Notes: generated by a model from the letters alone, not told the origin. A stretch of DNA of 64,000 nt from Planotetraspora phitsanulokensis (GCF_016863295.1 NZ_BOOP01000015.1:145486-209485); one strand, 5' to 3'; counted from the stretch's first letter, positions 8,767-16,907 are shown. Program-made: numbers and translations.

Positions 8767-9657
8767 TCAGCGCACGCGGCCGACCATCCTCGCGTACATC
8801 CGGCCGGGGCTAGGGACCGACGACTGGTCCAGGAAGCCCGGCAACATGGGCAGGTCGACCGCGAAGGGCTGCAGCCGCTGGTAGAGGGTGTAGGCGTCCG
8901 GCGGCCGGTCGTCCGGGTGCTTCTCCAGGAGTTCGGCGATCAGCCGGTCCAGGTCGGACGGCACGCCCGGTACGCGCGGCGGTCGCTCCTTCACCTGCTT
9001 GTCGAACACCGCATACTCCGTGGGCCCGGTGAACAGCTGCCTTCCGGTCAGCATCTCGTGCAGCACGCAGCCGAGCGCGTAGAGGTCGCTCTTCGGGTCG
9101 GCCACCCCGCGCTCGATCTGCTCGGGCGACATGTACGCCGGAGTCCCCAGGATCTGACCGACCCGGGTGAACTGGGCGGACTCGCCCTCACGGAGCATCG
9201 CGAGTCCGAAGTCGAGCACCTTGACGCTGCCGTCGGGGCAGAGCATGAGGTTGGTCGGCTTGAGGTCCCGGTGGCAGATGGACAGCGCGTGCGCGGCGGT
9301 GAGCACCGCGCAGGCCTGGGCGGCGATCGCGGCCGCCCATGGGACGGGGAGCGGGCCGTGCTCGCTGACGAGATCGGCGACCGTCACCCCTTCGATGAAC
9401 TGCATGACCTGGAAGAGCCGCTGCTCGTAGGTCCCGAAGTCGTAGAGCACCGGCGCGCCCGGGTGGTCGAGCCGTGCGAGGATGCGCGCCTCCCGGATGA
9501 AACGGCGCTCCAGCTCGTCGTCGGGCCCGCCGGGCAGGCGGAGGAACTTGACCGCGACCCTCCGGTCGAGCCGCCGGTCGTGACCTCCGTAGACGGCCCC
9601 CATGCCGCCCTGGCCCAGGGGCAGGTCGTCAAGCTCGTAACGGTCGCCGATGACCAT
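8767..9657 (-). CDS. Cytosolic Ser/Thr protein kinase paired with a DNA methylase
   Basis: A 296-aa Hanks-type kinase with a full catalytic set: Gly-rich loop GQGGMGAVYG (residues 15-24), VAVK Lys37, HRDLKPTN (129-136), DFG (149-151), and GTPAYMSPEQ in the activation segment (171-180). There is no transmembrane segment or sensor domain, so it is essentially a bare kinase plus a short tail. ATG 9657 follows GGAGGGTGC. It lies 40 bp downstream of the methylase gene on the same strand and is probably co-transcribed. A homologous kinase follows the paralogous methylase near 51 kb, so the pairing is not accidental. The natural guess, not shown by the sequence, is that it phosphorylates the methylase or signals with it. 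The PP2C at 11911 could act as the opposing enzyme. Confidence 0.85.
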   Translation of the reverse strand: MVIGDRYELDDLPLGQGGMGAVYGGHDRRLDRRVAVKFLRLPGGPDDELERRFIREARILARLDHPGAPVLYDFGTYEQRLFQVMQFIEGVTVADLVSEHGPLPVPWAAAIAAQACAVLTAAHALSICHRDLKPTNLMLCPDGSVKVLDFGLAMLREGESAQFTRVGQILGTPAYMSPEQIERGVADPKSDLYALGCVLHEMLTGRQLFTGPTEYAVFDKQVKERPPRVPGVPSDLDRLIAELLEKHPDDRPPDAYTLYQRLQPFAVDLPMLPGFLDQSSVPSPGRMYARMVGRVR

Positions 9658-9697
9658 GCACCCTCCAGTCGGCCTTTCCGGGGCAAAGCTACACCTT

Positions 9698-11854
9698 TCA
9701 ACTACCAGGCCGGAGGTGACCCGCGGCGAGCCCCTCCACTCCCAGCCGCACGAGCGCCTCCCCCGCCGCGGCCGCCTCCCGCAGGCCGTCCTCCAGGTCG
9801 AGGAGCCGCCGGAACGCCTGGCCGTACCGGCTCTGCTCCGCGAGGGACAGGCGCGGGACCCGCGCCCGGCGGGCGTCCACCCGGCTGGAGCCGAGGTGTG
9901 GCCGCCCTGCGGTGGCGAACCGGAGGAATCCGGCCAGGAACTCCGGGTCGATCCGCGTGGGATCCACCCGGAAGAGCGTGAGCTGCGGCCCCAGCACCGC
10001 TCCTCCGCTGCCGATCACCCGGGCCGTCATCGCCGAGCCCACCACGTCGCCGTCGGCGATCGTCACCAGGCCGTCCTCGGGAGCCGCCGTGCCCGTGGGC
10101 GGGCCGCCACGGGCCAGATCCTCGGCCGTGAGCACGGGGAGGGCGCCCTCGTCGGGACCATCCTCGTCCGCCGCCTTCAGCGTCGAGTGCCGCACGGTCA
10201 CCAGGCCCGCCCTGACCAGCTCCGCCAGCGTCGCGGGCGGAGAGTCCCATCCCGCGGCGTCGCCGGGCGCGTCCAGATCGCCCAGGCTTCCGGCCGCCAC
10301 GGCCACCAGCGCCGCCGAGGCGTCCCGGAACCGGTCGCGGGCGGCGGGGAAGTCGCCGGCGTCGCCGCGCGGGGACAGGTGCCGCGCCGGGCTGAGGTCC
10401 ACCTCGTCGTCGAGGAGGTCGACGATCCCGACCGTACGGCTCTCGCCGGGCGGCTCGGCCCCGGTCAGGTGGGCCGCCCAGGCGGACTCCACGAGCGTCA
10501 GGTCGTCGCCCGCCGTCGCCACCAGGACGGTCACAGGTTGCCGCTCGCCGGGCTCGGGACGGCGCAGCAGCCACAGGTCGGGACCGCCCGCGCCCAGGGA
10601 GAAGACGGCGCGCACGGCGCCGGCGCGCAGCATGTTGGCCCGGATGCGCCTGCCCGACCTGCGGCTCGCGGCGGCGGCGGGCATCAGGACGGCCACCAGG
10701 CCGCCGGGCCGGACATGTGCGAGGCAGTGCTGCGCCCAGGCGAGCTCGGACTCGCCGCGCGGCGGCATGCCGTAGGTCCAGCGTGGATCTCCGACCAGGT
10801 CCTCGTGCCCCCACGCCCGTTCGTTGAACGGCGGATCGCAGACGACGGCGTCGGCCAGGGCGCCGGGGAAGCCGTCGTCCCTGAGTGAGTCCCCCGCGAC
10901 GACCCGCGCGTGTTCCCCGCGCAGCAGCAGACGCAGCGTGGCGAGCAGGGCGACCGTCTCCCCCGAGTCCTGGCCCAGAAGCTCCGGGGCGCGCGGGGCC
11001 TTCCGGGACTCGTGGGTCTCGTGGGTCTCGTGGACGGCTTCGCCCGGTGACATGGCGCCGGGGCCGGGCAGCGTGGGATCCTGGCTCCGCGGCCGGGGTT
11101 CCTGGCCGGGCAGGGAGGGGCTCCCCGGCGCGACAGGCTCGTCCACCGGCTCACCGCCGGGCGGCGCGGCGTCGCTCCTTCCCCGCCGTGCCTCCTTGAC
11201 CGCGAGGAGAAGGGTGCCCATGCCGCAGGCCGGGTCGAGTACCGATCCCCCCTCAGAGCAGGCCAGCCGGGCCATCAGCTCCGCCACGTCCGTCCGCGTG
11301 ATTGAGAGCCGGCGGCTGTGCGCCTCCACGTAGCGCTCACAGAGCAACTCGAACGCCTCGGCGGGCCCGTGTGCGGCCGCCAGTTCGCCGAGCGGGCCGA
11401 TCAGGCCGGCGTCCTCCGCCCAGATCTCCGCCCGGCCGTCCGCGTGACCGGGCGCGCCCGGCCTGACCGGCAGGTCGGGGGTCGCGGCGGCGACGGCCTC
11501 CGCCAGCCGTGCGGGCAGGCCGGGGCCTCCGGCGAGCCTGCGCAGGCCGTCCGGCTCCCGGAGCGTGTAGAGCAGGAACGCCCCCGCCTGGCCGAGCAGG
11601 TCTCCCAAGTGCAGGTCGTCGGCCGAAGTCCTGAGCCGCTGCCATACCCTGTCGGCGACGGACACCTCGAATGTCTTGTTGTTCCGCCTGAGCCAGGCCT
11701 CGACCTCCGGCAGGGAGAACAGCGGACTGGAGGTCGTTCCGCCGACGGGCTCGGGGAAGTCGTCGTAACGGCGGCGCCAGTTGCTCACCGCGGCCCGTCC
11801 GACGTCGGCCATCCGTGCGATGTCACCCGCGTTAACCGTCGCATCGAGGCTCAT
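9698..11854 (-). CDS. HTH / N6-adenine DNA methylase / HsdS-like fusion protein (copy 1)
   Basis: A 718-aa protein with three parts. Residues ~5-55 form an HTH with a wing (DIARMADVGRAAVSNWRRR, then PVGGTTSSPLFSLPEVEAWL). Residues ~190-450 are a gamma-class N6-adenine methylase with SAM motif I DPACGMGTLL near 202 and catalytic motif CDPPF near 338. Residues ~560-710 resemble half a type I specificity subunit (GPQLTLFRVDP, VDARRARVPRLSLAEQSRYG). No restriction endonuclease or HsdR is adjacent. A ~65-residue Pro/Glu/Gly-rich insertion with HETHETHES repeats separates motif I from the next strand (LLGQD). The start at ATG 11854 is chosen because a promoter -10 lies 7 nt upstream (leaderless); an in-frame TTG at 11890 falls in the -35 box. 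A clear paralogue lies at 48933. Confidence 0.8.
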   Translation of the reverse strand: MSLDATVNAGDIARMADVGRAAVSNWRRRYDDFPEPVGGTTSSPLFSLPEVEAWLRRNNKTFEVSVADRVWQRLRTSADDLHLGDLLGQAGAFLLYTLREPDGLRRLAGGPGLPARLAEAVAAATPDLPVRPGAPGHADGRAEIWAEDAGLIGPLGELAAAHGPAEAFELLCERYVEAHSRRLSITRTDVAELMARLACSEGGSVLDPACGMGTLLLAVKEARRGRSDAAPPGGEPVDEPVAPGSPSLPGQEPRPRSQDPTLPGPGAMSPGEAVHETHETHESRKAPRAPELLGQDSGETVALLATLRLLLRGEHARVVAGDSLRDDGFPGALADAVVCDPPFNERAWGHEDLVGDPRWTYGMPPRGESELAWAQHCLAHVRPGGLVAVLMPAAAASRRSGRRIRANMLRAGAVRAVFSLGAGGPDLWLLRRPEPGERQPVTVLVATAGDDLTLVESAWAAHLTGAEPPGESRTVGIVDLLDDEVDLSPARHLSPRGDAGDFPAARDRFRDASAALVAVAAGSLGDLDAPGDAAGWDSPPATLAELVRAGLVTVRHSTLKAADEDGPDEGALPVLTAEDLARGGPPTGTAAPEDGLVTIADGDVVGSAMTARVIGSGGAVLGPQLTLFRVDPTRIDPEFLAGFLRFATAGRPHLGSSRVDARRARVPRLSLAEQSRYGQAFRRLLDLEDGLREAAAAGEALVRLGVEGLAAGHLRPGS

Positions 11855-11861
11855 GCGGCCC

Positions 11862-11890
11862 AGAATATCTACGCTTGTGAAGTGATTCAA
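11862..11890 (-). promoter_or_regulatory. Leaderless promoter of methylase copy 1
   Basis: On the minus strand, TTGAAT (11885-11890) and TATTCT (11862-11867) are spaced by exactly 17 bp. The -10 box ends 7 nt before the ATG at 11854, the geometry of a leaderless actinobacterial transcript. It occupies half of the 56-bp divergent gap shared with the PP2C gene. Confidence 0.6.
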
Positions 11891-11910
11891 CCAATGATTT
11901 ACTCGAAACC

Positions 11911-12693
11911 ATGACGCACAACCGCATTCGGTATGCCGCTGGATCGGACATCGGGCGGTCCCGTACCAAGAACGAGGACTCGGTGTACGCGAGCGAGCAC
12001 CTGCTCGCCATCGCCGACGGCATGGGCGGCCACGGCCACGGGGACGTCGCCAGCGCCGCGGCGATCGAGGCGCTGTCCGCCATCGACGACGGCACGCCCC
12101 CCGGGGATCTCATCACCACGCTGGAGGGCGGCGTGCGGGAGGCGGCCCGCCGCCTCAGCGAGCTGGCCGAGCACGATCCCACCCTGGAGCGGATGGGAAC
12201 CACGATCACCGCGATGTTGTGGGACGGCGAGAGCCGGTTCGCGGTCGCCCACGTCGGCGACTCCCGGGCGTACATGTTGCGGGACGGCGGGCTCTACCAG
12301 ATCACCCGCGACCACACCCTGGTGCAGTCGCTGGTCGACGACGGTCACATGAGCCCCGATCAGGCCGCCAAGCATCCGAACCGGTCGCTGCTGCTGCGGG
12401 CGCTGGAGACGAGCGGCCTGGCCGACCCCGACCTGTCCCTGCGCGACGCGCATCCGGGAGACCGCTACCTGCTCTGCTCGGACGGGCTGACCGCCGTGCT
12501 GGAGCCGGAGACGCTGCACCAGGTGCTGACCGCGATCGACGAGCCCGCCGAGGCCGTCCGCCGCCTGATCGAGCTCGCCAACGAGGGCGGCGGGCCCGAC
12601 AACATCACCTGCATCGTCGCCGACATCGCGTTCGACCCCGCGTACGACACGGGCCACGACAACCAGAACGGCGACGGCTCCCAACCCTCGTGA
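11911..12693 (+). CDS. PP2C-family Ser/Thr protein phosphatase
   Basis: A 260-aa PPM/PP2C phosphatase. Metal-binding and catalytic motifs are all present: SDIGRSRTKNEDS at residues 12-24, ADGMGGHGHGD at 35-45, AHVGDSRAYMLRDG near 112-125, the RDHTLVQSLVD stretch, LLCSDGLT near 187-194, and GGGPDNITCIV near 229-239. It has no membrane segment and ends in a polar Asn/Asp-rich tail. It is divergent from the methylase-kinase pair across 56 bp and likely co-regulated with it. A dedicated phosphatase next to a bare kinase suggests a reversible phosphorylation switch. No classical ribosome site is seen, so the transcript may be leaderless. Confidence 0.85.
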   Translation: MTHNRIRYAAGSDIGRSRTKNEDSVYASEHLLAIADGMGGHGHGDVASAAAIEALSAIDDGTPPGDLITTLEGGVREAARRLSELAEHDPTLERMGTTITAMLWDGESRFAVAHVGDSRAYMLRDGGLYQITRDHTLVQSLVDDGHMSPDQAAKHPNRSLLLRALETSGLADPDLSLRDAHPGDRYLLCSDGLTAVLEPETLHQVLTAIDEPAEAVRRLIELANEGGGPDNITCIVADIAFDPAYDTGHDNQNGDGSQPS

Positions 12694-12703
12694 CGACCCC
12701 CCG

Positions 12704-12735
12704 CCGTACGGCCGGCCCCGATGGCGGCCGTACGG
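12704..12735 (+). terminator. Hairpin terminator after the PP2C gene
   Basis: A perfect 11-bp inverted repeat (CCGTACGGCCG / CGGCCGTACGG) with a 10-nt loop, 10 bp after the PP2C stop codon. Confidence 0.65.
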
Positions 12736-12880
12736 GCGAGGCGCGCCCACCCGGCCAAGGTGCCGTCTTTGCTCGCATTTTGTCGTTGACCCGTTACGTT
12801 CAGTAATCGATGCGGAATATCACCGCATTAAGGGGTCTCGCCAAATCGGGGGCTCGATCACCGGGCGAAAGGGAGTGCGC

Positions 12881-13285
12881 ATGCTCGGCACCTGGGCGTC
12901 GGAGAGGAAGACCACGCGGTCGGGCTGGCTGGACTTCGCCGCCGTCCTGACCGTGCTGGTGGGCGTCTACAACGTGATCGAAGGCCTGACCGCGCTGATC
13001 CGGCCCGAGTACTTCCTGGTGACGACCGAGAAGATCCTGGTCTTCGACTTCACCGCATGGGGATGGATCATCCTGCTCCTCGGACTCGTCCAGGTCGCCG
13101 TGGGCCTCGGCATCGCCGTCGGCCAGATGTGGGCGAGGGCCGCCGGGATCGCCCTCGCGTTCCTCATCGCCATCGTGCACCTGGCGTTCCTCTCGGCCTA
13201 CCCCGTGTGGTCCATCGTCTCCATCGCGCTGTGCGTGCTCGTCATCTACGGCCTGATCGTGGCCCCCCGGAACGCCACAGGCTGA
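12881..13285 (+). CDS. Four-helix small membrane protein (DUF7144-like)
   Basis: A 134-aa protein made almost entirely of four transmembrane helices (about residues 16-38, 58-78, 83-101 and 105-126), with PEYFLV in the first extracytoplasmic loop. This matches the actinobacterial DUF7144-type family of unknown function. ATG 12881 sits 7 nt after AGGGAG; an in-frame GTG two codons earlier is too close to that site. It is monocistronic, convergent with the CGNR gene, with 25 bp between stops. Confidence 0.7.
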   Translation: MLGTWASERKTTRSGWLDFAAVLTVLVGVYNVIEGLTALIRPEYFLVTTEKILVFDFTAWGWIILLLGLVQVAVGLGIAVGQMWARAAGIALAFLIAIVHLAFLSAYPVWSIVSIALCVLVIYGLIVAPRNATG

Positions 13286-13310
13286 GAACGCACCGCCAGA
13301 CCCGTCCCGC

Positions 13311-13880
13311 TCACGCGTTGCGGGCGCGGAAGGCCGCCGTCTTGACCCGGTTCTGGCACGCGGTCGAGCAGAACCTGCGCGTCCCGTTGCGCGAGGTGTC
13401 GACGTAGACGCGGTCGCAGTGCGGCGCCGTGCAGACCCCGAGCCGGTCGAACAGTTCGCCGCCCAGCACGACGGCGAGCGCCGTCGCGCAACTCGCCGCC
13501 CAGTCGTTCGCCCGGGTCCCGCCGGCCCCGTGGAAGTGCAGGTGCCAGGGCTCGCCATCGTGCCTGTCGAGGTGCGGGCGAGCGTCCGTCTCCTTCAGCA
13601 GCGTGTTGACCTGCCCCGCGGCCGCGTCGGCGTCGCCGCGCGCCACGGCCTCGAAGACCACACGCAGCGCCGCCGCGACGCGGGTCAGCTCGGCCGCCTC
13701 GTCGGCGGCCACCTCGGCGTAACGCCGCCCGCCGGCCCGGAGGGCCTCCGTGGCGGCGGCCGCCCGCTCGTCGCCGTCGGGGGCCGGATACGGCCTGCCG
13801 CGGAGCTCACCGGCGGTCAGCGCGTTGACCAGCCCGACGGCGATGGCCACCACTCCATCTGTGTGACTGTTGAAGTTCAC
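13311..13880 (-). CDS. CGNR zinc-finger (ABATE domain) regulator
   Basis: A 189-aa protein. The N-terminal ~130 residues form the ABATE domain typical of these proteins (NFNSHTDGVVAIAVGLVNAL at the start). The C-terminus carries the CGNR zinc finger as C(x4)C...FCSTACQNR, with two Cys pairs and a following basic helix. The family is believed to bind DNA and act as stress-linked regulators. The GTG at 13880 restores the expected N-terminus; a longer frame upstream runs through the divergent methyltransferase and is not credible. It shares a 72-bp divergent region with that methyltransferase, so it may control it. Confidence 0.8.
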   Translation of the reverse strand: MNFNSHTDGVVAIAVGLVNALTAGELRGRPYPAPDGDERAAAATEALRAGGRRYAEVAADEAAELTRVAAALRVVFEAVARGDADAAAGQVNTLLKETDARPHLDRHDGEPWHLHFHGAGGTRANDWAASCATALAVVLGGELFDRLGVCTAPHCDRVYVDTSRNGTRRFCSTACQNRVKTAAFRARNA

Positions 13881-13885
13881 TTGAC

Positions 13886-13951
13886 CAGTTACCGACTCTC
13901 CGTCTATGTTGTGACTGCCAAAAGCATATAAGACAGTTACAAGGAGAGTCG
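13886..13951. promoter_or_regulatory. Divergent control region between CGNR regulator and methyltransferase
   Basis: This gap holds a 9-bp inverted repeat, CGACTCTCC (13893-13901) and GGAGAGTCG (13943-13951), whose right arm covers the ribosome site of the methyltransferase. It also has direct copies of CAGTTAC at 13886-13892 and 13934-13940, and GTGACTG nearby. This could be an operator for the CGNR protein, or an mRNA structure masking the ribosome site. Confidence 0.35.
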
Positions 13952-13952
13952 C

Positions 13953-14726
13953 ATGCTGACCTTCGACGTGGCACGGGACTGGATCGACCGCTGGGACCGC
14001 CAGCAGGAGGGTTACCTTCCCGACCGGGAGGAGAGGTTCACCGCGCTGATCGACGCCGTCGAGGCGGGGGCCGGGCGGCCCGACCCTCTGGTGATCGACC
14101 TCGGATGCGGCCCCGGCTCCCTGTCGGCCCGGCTGCTCGACCGCCTTCCCCGGGCCACCGTCGTCGCCGTCGACACCGACCCGCTGCTGCTCTCGCTCGG
14201 CCGGGCGCGGTACGGCGACACCGCCGGATTGCGTTTCGCCGACCTCGACCTGCGGACCCCGGGATGGTCCGCGGGCCTCGGACTCGACCGGCCCGCGGAC
14301 GCCGCCGTGAGCACGACGGCGCTGCACTGGCTGCCCGAACACCACCTGCGCGCGGCCTACAGGGAACTCGCGGGCGTGCTGCGGCCGGGCGGCCTGTTCC
14401 TCAACGGCGACCACCTCGGGGTCGGCGACACGATGCCCGGCATCGGCGGGCTCGAGGTCGCTGTGCACCAGATGGAGGAGCGGCGGCGTTTCGCGGAGGG
14501 ACGCCCGGAGGACTGGCGGCAGTGGTGGGACGCGATCGCCGCCGACCCCGCGCTGGCGGAGGTCAACTCCGCCCGCGACAGCCGTACCTCCGCCTCGAAC
14601 CACGACGGGACGGAGACCGCGCACCTGTCCACCCACGTGAACGCGCTGCGGGAGGCGGGCTTCGGCGAGATCGGCACGTTGTGGCAGCGGGGCAACGACC
14701 GCCTGCTGTGCGCGATCCGCTCGTGA
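13953..14726 (+). CDS. Class I SAM-dependent methyltransferase
   Basis: A 257-aa Rossmann-fold methyltransferase. SAM motif I is VIDLGCGPGSLSARL near residues 48-62, followed by the acidic strand end VVAVDTDPLLL near 70-80 and a post-motif region STTALHWLPEHHL near 115-127. The latter resembles trans-aconitate/ubiquinone-type methyltransferases acting on small molecules. AAGGAG precedes ATG 13953. The substrate is not deducible. It is divergent from the CGNR regulator and 139 bp upstream of the acetate-kinase-like gene. Confidence 0.8.
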   Translation: MLTFDVARDWIDRWDRQQEGYLPDREERFTALIDAVEAGAGRPDPLVIDLGCGPGSLSARLLDRLPRATVVAVDTDPLLLSLGRARYGDTAGLRFADLDLRTPGWSAGLGLDRPADAAVSTTALHWLPEHHLRAAYRELAGVLRPGGLFLNGDHLGVGDTMPGIGGLEVAVHQMEERRRFAEGRPEDWRQWWDAIAADPALAEVNSARDSRTSASNHDGTETAHLSTHVNALREAGFGEIGTLWQRGNDRLLCAIRS

Positions 14727-14865
14727 CCCGTGTGACCGGGTGATCGCGGCACCTGTGTGACCGCGGGACTCGGGTGACCGCGGGACTCGCGGGACTGTGT
14801 GCAGGGCCGGGCGATCGCCCGGAGCCGGGCCGTTTGCGGCCGGGCCTCGAGGGGAGACGGCAGCT

Positions 14866-15978
14866 ATGACTCCGGTGGTCCTCACTGTCGTCGCCGGCTC
14901 CTCGAGCCTGCGCCTCCATCTGATCCGCGACGGCCGGGTGCTGCGCGTCGAGCACAGCGAGCGCAGCCCCGACCCCGCGGCGGCGGAGCGCACGATCGCG
15001 GAGTTCCTCGGCCGCACGGGCGACGAGGAAGACGGCCGGGTGACCGTGGGACTCGTCGGGCATCGGCTCGTGCACGGCGGCGACGCCGTGGTCGCCCCGA
15101 CGGTCGTCGACGACGGCGTGCTGCAGGCGGTGCGCGGGTTCGCCGACCTGGCGCCGCTGCACGTGCCGCCCGCGCTGGCGCTGGTGGAGGCGGCCCGGCG
15201 CGCGCTCCCCTCGGTGCCGCACGTGTTGTGCCCGGACACGGCGTTCCACGCTGGACTTCCGGTGGCGGCGGCGACGTATCCCCTCCCCTCCGAGTGGCGC
15301 CGGCGGTACGGCCTGCGCAGGTTCGGCTTCCACGGGCTCTCCTACGCCCACGCCACCAGGACGGCGGCCCAACTGCTCGGCCGGCCGGCCGGGGAGTTGC
15401 ACATGGTCGCCGCCCATCTCGGTGGAGGGGCGTCGGTGTGCGCGGTCCGGGAAGGACGCAGTGTGGACACCTCCATGGGCTTCACCCCGTTGGAGGGCGT
15501 CCCGATGAGCAAACGGTCGGGCAGCGTCGATCCGGGCATGCTGCTCTGGCTTCTCACGGGTTCACGGTTGTCGCTCGACGAGCTCAGAGACGGGCTCGAG
15601 CACGCTTCGGGGTTGCTCGGGCTGTCGGACGGGCTGTCGGGTGACACTCGCGACCTGGTCGCCTCGCCGGAGCCGGCCGCCGCGCTGGCGCTGGAGGTGT
15701 TCGCCCACCGGGTCGCCAGGGAGATCGCCGCTGCCACCACCAATCTGGACCGGCTCGACGCGCTGGTCTTCACCGGCGAGATCGGCTGGGACCAGCCCGA
15801 GGTGCGCGACGACGTGTGCCGCAGGCTGGCACTGCTCGGCCTCGAGCCTCCGGTCCGCGGGAACCTCGACGCCGACGGGTTCGTCAGCGCGCCGGGCGCA
15901 CGCGTGCCCGTCGTGGTGGTCGAGACCCGCGAGGAACTGCAGGTCGCGCGGGAAGCCCTGGCCGCCGTGAACTCGTAG
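14866..15978 (+). CDS. ackA: Acetate/propionate kinase family protein
   Basis: A 370-aa ASKHA-fold kinase. Conserved blocks are GHRLVHGG near residues 66-73, CPDTAFH near 123-129, RRFGFHGLSYAHA near 147-159, HLGGGASVCAV near 184-194, DTSMGFTPLEGVPM near 201-214 and RSGSVDPG near 217-224. The phosphate-binding N-terminal loop, normally NAGSSS, reads VAGSSS, so the usual Asn is lost. The late GIGE motif reads GEIGWD. It is shorter than the ~400 residues of standard AckA. No phosphotransacetylase or phosphoketolase is adjacent. It could be an acetate kinase of a divergent subfamily or act on another acyl phosphate. ATG 14866 follows GGGGAGA. Confidence 0.7.
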   Translation: MTPVVLTVVAGSSSLRLHLIRDGRVLRVEHSERSPDPAAAERTIAEFLGRTGDEEDGRVTVGLVGHRLVHGGDAVVAPTVVDDGVLQAVRGFADLAPLHVPPALALVEAARRALPSVPHVLCPDTAFHAGLPVAAATYPLPSEWRRRYGLRRFGFHGLSYAHATRTAAQLLGRPAGELHMVAAHLGGGASVCAVREGRSVDTSMGFTPLEGVPMSKRSGSVDPGMLLWLLTGSRLSLDELRDGLEHASGLLGLSDGLSGDTRDLVASPEPAAALALEVFAHRVAREIAAATTNLDRLDALVFTGEIGWDQPEVRDDVCRRLALLGLEPPVRGNLDADGFVSAPGARVPVVVVETREELQVAREALAAVNS

Positions 15979-15981
15979 AAT
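15976..15981 (+). promoter_or_regulatory. Putative -10 box of the PhzF gene inside the ackA stop codon
   Basis: TAGAAT overlaps the TAG stop of the acetate-kinase gene and ends 8 nt before the ATG at 15990, which has no ribosome site. This fits a leaderless transcript (a TANNNT box 7-8 nt before the start). No matching -35 is evident. Confidence 0.4.
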
Positions 15982-15989
15982 CCGCAAAT

Positions 15990-16781
15990 ATGCGCCTTTT
16001 CACCGTTGATTCATTCAGCGATCGGCCCTTCCACGGCAATCCCGCCGGAGTGTGCCTCCTCGAGGCCCCGGTGCCTGACGAGTGGATGCAGGCCGTCGCC
16101 GCCGAGATGCGCCACTCCGAGACGGCCTTCGTCCTCGAACAGGACGGCGGGCCCCGCTCGCTGCGCTGGTTCACGCCCGCGGTCGAGGTCGCGCTGTGCG
16201 GGCACGCCACCCTCGCGACGGCGCACGTCCTGTACTCCCTGGGCGCCTCCGGACGCCTGGAGTTCTCCACCCTGAGCGGCGTCCTGACCACCGACCAGGG
16301 CGGGGACGGTCTCATCACCATGGACTTCCCCGCCTCGCGGCCGGAGCAGGCGCCGGCCCCCGAGGGCCTGCTGGAGTCCCTCGGCGTGAAGCCCGTCTGG
16401 GTCGGCCGCAGCCGGTTCGACTTCCTGGTCGAGGTCGAGAACGCCGACGTCGTACGGTCGATGGCCCCGGACCTCGACCGGCTGAGCACAGTCGAGACCC
16501 GGGGGGTCATGGTGACGGCCCCCTCCGACCACGCGGTCGCCGACTTCGTGTCGCGCTTCTTCGGCCCCCGGGCGGGCGTCCCCGAGGACCCGGTCACCGG
16601 ATCCGCCCACTGCGCGCTCTCGCCGTACTGGTCGGAGAGGTTCGGGCGCGACACCCTCGTCGGCGAGCAACTCTCCGAGCGCGGCGGATTCGTGCGGACC
16701 ACCCTGCGCGGGGACCGTGTCGAACTGGCCGGACACGCCGTGACCGTCTGGTCCGGCGACCTCACCATCCCCCCTGCGTGA
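15990..16781 (+). CDS. PhzF-family isomerase/epimerase-like protein
   Basis: A 263-aa protein of the PhzF/diaminopimelate-epimerase-like fold, which catalyses proton shifts without cofactors. Conserved elements are the N-terminal DSFSDRPFHGNPAGV (residues 7-21), the general base Glu44 in RHSETAFV, LRWFTPAVEVALCGHATLATAH (59-80) and EDPVTGSAHCALSPYW near 201-216. No phenazine genes accompany it, so it should be one of the many housekeeping PhzF paralogues with unknown substrate. It lies 11 bp after the acetate-kinase gene and probably has its own leaderless promoter. Confidence 0.85.
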   Translation: MRLFTVDSFSDRPFHGNPAGVCLLEAPVPDEWMQAVAAEMRHSETAFVLEQDGGPRSLRWFTPAVEVALCGHATLATAHVLYSLGASGRLEFSTLSGVLTTDQGGDGLITMDFPASRPEQAPAPEGLLESLGVKPVWVGRSRFDFLVEVENADVVRSMAPDLDRLSTVETRGVMVTAPSDHAVADFVSRFFGPRAGVPEDPVTGSAHCALSPYWSERFGRDTLVGEQLSERGGFVRTTLRGDRVELAGHAVTVWSGDLTIPPA

Positions 16782-16907
16782 TCACCCCCAGCGTGATCAC
16801 GCACAGGTTCGGCGACACCCCTCCGGCCTGCGCAAACCCCTGCCGTGATCATGCACAGATTCGGTGATCACGGCGCTGACCTCGTCGTCCGTGCTTCGTG
16901 ATCATGC
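16775..16907. repeat. Cluster of TGATCA palindromes between convergent genes
   Basis: Five copies of GTGATCA(C/T) occur in about 130 bp between the convergent PhzF and AhpD-like genes. The first two form a hairpin with 11-bp arms (TGCGTGATCAC / GTGATCACGCA, 16775-16803) that overlaps the PhzF stop codon. Two longer copies share CGTGATCAYGCACAG plus RTTCGG. The hairpin could terminate both genes. Confidence 0.5.

Noticed and set aside
11855..11890. An in-frame TTG extension of methylase copy 1 to 11890
   Set aside because: The TTG lies in a -35 box with a matching -10 17 bp away, and the ATG at 11854 aligns with the start of the paralogue.
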